A stretch of 64,000 nucleotides of DNA from Herbaspirillum chlorophenolicum (GTDB lineage: Bacteria; Pseudomonadota; Gammaproteobacteria; Burkholderiales; Burkholderiaceae_D), in contig NZ_LFLT01000024.1 in NCBI RefSeq assembly GCF_001189955.1, positions 1-64,000 on the forward strand, given 5' to 3'. Shown here one piece after another: positions 61,860-64,000 of this stretch. The position numbers and the translations under genes were made by a program. Position 1 is the first letter of the stretch, and each line of letters opens with the position of its first letter. The notes beneath the pieces were generated by a model. That model had not been told where the DNA came from, ran no database searches, and saw only the letters and a list, made by a program, of their open reading frames with translations.

Positions 61860-63011
61860 TCAGGCGCCAAGGTCGGCCAGCGGGTGATCTTCCTTCTTCC
61901 ACGGATCGTCGAAGAACCCTTCGACCCACGCCGGCGTCGCCTCGGCCAGTGTGGCCGGTTGCCATACCGGCTTCTGGTCCTTCTCGATGATCAGCGCCCG
62001 CACGCCTTCGACGAAATCCGGCCGCGCCGCGCAATGCAGCGAGACCACGAACTCCAGCCGGAATACCTCGGCCAGCGACAGATGGCGTACCCGCTTTTGC
62101 AGCGCGTATCCCAGCCAGGCCGAGCCGGGCGCGCCTGCGCGCAAGGTGGCGATGGCTTTTTGCAGCCAGGCATCGTCGGTCTGGATCGCCAGGATGGCTT
62201 CGACGATTTCAGGCAGCACAGGCTTGCGGCATAGCGCCTCGATCTGGTCGAAATGGCTGCGCAGGTTGGATGGTGCGAAGGTGACGGCATCATCGCGCAA
62301 TGAGGCGGCCTGCGCATCGGCCAGCGTCCGGTCCAGCAGCTCGGCGTCGTCGCCGCTGCCCCATGGCTGCGCCAGCAGCGCATCGAACACGGACTGCTTG
62401 CCCGCCTGCGCGATACGGTAGTCGGCCAGGCCGGCGAACACGGCATCGCTGGCGTTGAGCAAGGCGCCGGTCAGCGCCAGGAACACGCCGATCTTGCCCG
62501 GCATGCGCGACAGGAACCAGCTTCCGCCCACGTCCGGATACAGGCCGATGGTGATCTCCGGCATCGCCAGGCGCGACTTCTCGGTCGCCACCCGATGGCT
62601 GCAGCCGGCCATCAGGCCAATGCCGCCGCCCATGACGATACCGTGGCCCCAGCACAGGATGGGCTTGCCGAAAGTGTGGATCAGGTAATCCAGGCGGTAT
62701 TCATGCTCGAAGAATTCGGCGGCATAGGGGTTGCCGCGGATATCGCCGCGTTCGGGCGAGGCATGGTGCTCGCGCATGGTGCGGTACAGCTGCTGCAAGT
62801 CGCCGCCGGCGCAGAAGGCTTTTTCGCCCTGCGCTTGCAGGATCACCAGCGCCACATCGGGGTCGGCCTGCCACTGGCGCAGCTGCGGCGTCAGCAGGTT
62901 CACCATGTCCAGCGAAATGGCGTGCAAGGTCTTTTCGGAAGCCAGCGTGGCCACGCCGATGCGGCGGCCGTTCTGCGTGGCCAGTTCTTCAAACAAAACC
63001 GGTTGGGTCAT
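61860..63011 (-). CDS. 3-hydroxyisobutyryl-CoA hydrolase-like enoyl-CoA hydratase family protein
   Basis: A 383-residue crotonase-fold enzyme. The substrate loop KAFCAGGDLQQLY and oxyanion-hole glycines in GGGIGLMAGCSHRVATEKS are present, and MPEITIGLYPDVGGSWFL is the pattern of 3-hydroxyisobutyryl-CoA hydrolases (valine breakdown), which are longer than plain hydratases, as here. Ligase or isomerase roles are less likely. It starts at ATG 63011 (MTQPVLFEEL), preferred to an in-frame extension that crosses toward the RNase P RNA. It stands alone, without other valine genes nearby. Confidence 0.86.
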   Translation of the reverse strand: MTQPVLFEELATQNGRRIGVATLASEKTLHAISLDMVNLLTPQLRQWQADPDVALVILQAQGEKAFCAGGDLQQLYRTMREHHASPERGDIRGNPYAAEFFEHEYRLDYLIHTFGKPILCWGHGIVMGGGIGLMAGCSHRVATEKSRLAMPEITIGLYPDVGGSWFLSRMPGKIGVFLALTGALLNASDAVFAGLADYRIAQAGKQSVFDALLAQPWGSGDDAELLDRTLADAQAASLRDDAVTFAPSNLRSHFDQIEALCRKPVLPEIVEAILAIQTDDAWLQKAIATLRAGAPGSAWLGYALQKRVRHLSLAEVFRLEFVVSLHCAARPDFVEGVRALIIEKDQKPVWQPATLAEATPAWVEGFFDDPWKKEDHPLADLGA

Positions 63012-63082
63012 GAGGAGTCCTGACGTGTCTCGCGGGACCCGCAGTCTCTTCACGGGCCGCAGTGTTGTTATCGTTGAGATGC

Positions 63083-63103
63083 CTCCCGGCATTGCGCCGG
63101 GAG
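63083..63103 (-). terminator. Probable 3' hairpin of rnpB
   Basis: CTCCCGGC (63083-63090) and GCCGGGAG (63096-63103) with an ATTGC loop, 15 bases after the RNase P RNA. A U-tract is not clear, so efficiency is uncertain. Confidence 0.6.
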
Positions 63104-63117
63104 TATCCGAAATCAAT

Positions 63118-63447
63118 GAAGCAGACCGGTAGGCCGGATTCTGTTACGGCGGTTGCCCGCTATGACAGCCATTCCTCTAGGCGCCGGATTGCTCCGGCGC
63201 TCAAGCTTTCTACCCGCACGCTCCGCGAGCCGCATCACCGCGTGCCTATTTGAAATTGCTCCGAGTGGAGGTTACCGCGTTTCACCGTAACTTAATACGC
63301 TCGTCTCTGTGGCCCTGTTCCTCGCCTTATACCGGCTTGCGCCGGCTTTCGGCGGACGGCCGTTAACCGTCACCCTGCTCTGTGGAGTCCGGACCTTCCT
63401 CCCGCCGCGCCCTTGCGGACACGGCCAGCGGCTGTCTGGTCTGCATC
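63118..63447 (-). ncRNA. rnpB: RNase P RNA (M1-type, bacterial class A)
   Basis: The catalytic RNA that trims tRNA 5' ends. On the minus strand the conserved segments are in order: GAGGAAGGTCCGGACTCC near the 5' end (CR I), GAGCAGGGTGACGGTTAACG, ACAGAGACGAGCG-type region, GGTGAAACGCGGTAACC (the GGU-binding area) and the 3' AACAGAATCCGGC (CR V). The 5' GCAGACC pairs with 3' GGTCTGC to close P1. Ends are placed by P1 and may be off by a few bases. Confidence 0.95.
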
Positions 63448-63454
63448 GGCCGCT

Positions 63455-63460
63455 ATTGTA
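63455..63460 (-). promoter_or_regulatory. -10 element of rnpB
   Basis: TACAAT on the minus strand (63460-63455), about 8 bases before the predicted RNA 5' end. I could not find a convincing -35. Confidence 0.6.
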
Positions 63461-63739
63461 ACGCAGCATGGGCCCCGGCCCGCAGGCACTGTCCGCAAAA
63501 CGGTTTTGCACGTGCGCACAAGATCCGTCTGCATTGCCTGTACGGCAGGCAGTTCATGCCGATTATGCATATGACACTCCTATCGAATCTTCGTATAGTT
63601 GCTCACCATGATGTTGGGTATCGACGGTTTGCCGCCGGAAATGCCATGCACCGCAGCACGGAATTTCCGGCCCGCCCCCGCAGACGCGCTCATCCCGCAA
63701 GAGATACCCGCAACCAACCCTGAACAATATAAGAACACC

Positions 63740-64000
63740 ATGCATATCTGCGTATTGGGCGCCGGCGTCATCGGCGTCACCACTGCCTACCGCCTGCTGC
63801 AGGACGGCCACCAGGTCACCCTGGTCGACGGCCGCGAACATCCCGGCGACGGCACCAGCCTGGGCAACGGCGCGCAACTGAGCTACTCCTACGTAGCGCC
63901 GCTGGCCGATCCGTCGGTCTGGTCCAAGTGGGCCTACTACATGTTCAGCAGCGAATCCCCGCTGACGTTCAAACCCACGCTCGATCCGGCCCAGTACCGC
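63740..64000 (+). CDS. dadA: D-amino acid dehydrogenase, FAD-dependent (5' part only)
   Basis: The first 87 codons of a gene that runs off the right edge. The start MHICVLGAGVIGVTTAYRLL is an FAD-binding Rossmann motif (GxGxxG at 7-12), VTLVDGREHPGDGTS gives the ribose end, and NGAQLSYSYVAPLADPS matches DadA proteins, which oxidise D-amino acids to keto acids and feed electrons to the respiratory chain. The ATG at 63740 lies about 290 bp from rnpB, in the opposite direction. Subfamily is by similarity and could be another DadA-like dehydrogenase. Confidence 0.8.
   Translation, partial: MHICVLGAGVIGVTTAYRLLQDGHQVTLVDGREHPGDGTSLGNGAQLSYSYVAPLADPSVWSKWAYYMFSSESPLTFKPTLDPAQYR

Overview
The window is a high-GC, tightly packed piece of chromosome that looks like a betaproteobacterium of the Burkholderiales, most likely Oxalobacteraceae (Herbaspirillum-like). 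This is inferred from gene order and protein sequence: dcw cluster with a peroxiredoxin between ftsZ and lpxC, rplU-rpmA-obgE-proB, pilBCD-coaE-zapD-yacG, alanine/lysine-rich histone-like proteins and a SWIB protein. No species can be named from sequence alone. Nearly everything is core genome; there are no transposases, phage genes, CRISPR arrays or rRNA operons.

Layout. 1-138: start of a histone H1-like gene running off the left edge. 642-5026: class Ia ribonucleotide reductase (nrdA then nrdB, minus strand) with a pair of NrdR-box-like sites about 300 bp upstream of nrdA. 5396-7140: ampD, a small membrane protein and ypjD. 7456-10063: a NitT/TauT-type ABC importer sitting between ypjD and ffh. 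10412-12620: ffh and a SWIB-domain protein with an H1-like tail. 13028-16635: a small secreted protein, proS, rppH and a CNP1-like protein. 16716-19792: rplU-rpmA-obgE-proB (minus) with a good sigma70 promoter. 20077-21158: ispB and tRNA-Pro(CGG). 21353-24594: a tannase-family lipoprotein and a CorC/HlyC-type membrane protein. 24793-29948: pilB (short)-pilC-pilD-coaE-zapD-yacG. 30050-37516: on the minus strand secA, a DUF2272 lipoprotein, an SGNH esterase, argJ, a DUF815 ATPase and a MutT-type Nudix protein. 37764-39304: an M23 peptidase and a divergent DciA-like protein. 39455-59150: the complete division and cell wall cluster on the minus strand, mraZ-rsmH-ftsL-ftsI-murE-murF-mraY-murD-ftsW-murG-murC-ddlB-ftsQ-ftsA-ftsZ, then a peroxiredoxin and lpxC, with a predicted MraZ-repressed promoter. 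59854-64000: HU, an orphan DUF1120 protein, an NTF2-like protein, a 3-hydroxyisobutyryl-CoA hydrolase homologue, the RNase P RNA gene and the start of a D-amino-acid dehydrogenase.

Main surprises. (1) Two roughly 110-160 bp palindromic elements (after argJ and after secA) share a conserved core, but their inner and outer stems differ in sequence and are each self-complementary, the pattern expected of a selected structure; a core-less relative of one arm lies upstream of pilB. (2) MurD carries about 175 extra residues (Ala/Glu-rich probable coiled coil, acidic linker, polyproline) inside its ATP-binding domain. (3) An internal patch of about 285 bp in rsmH has codon use unlike the rest of the gene. 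(4) Regulatory sites can be read for nrdA (NrdR) and mraZ (four boxes at exact 10-bp spacing). (5) PilB lacks its usual N-terminal domain.
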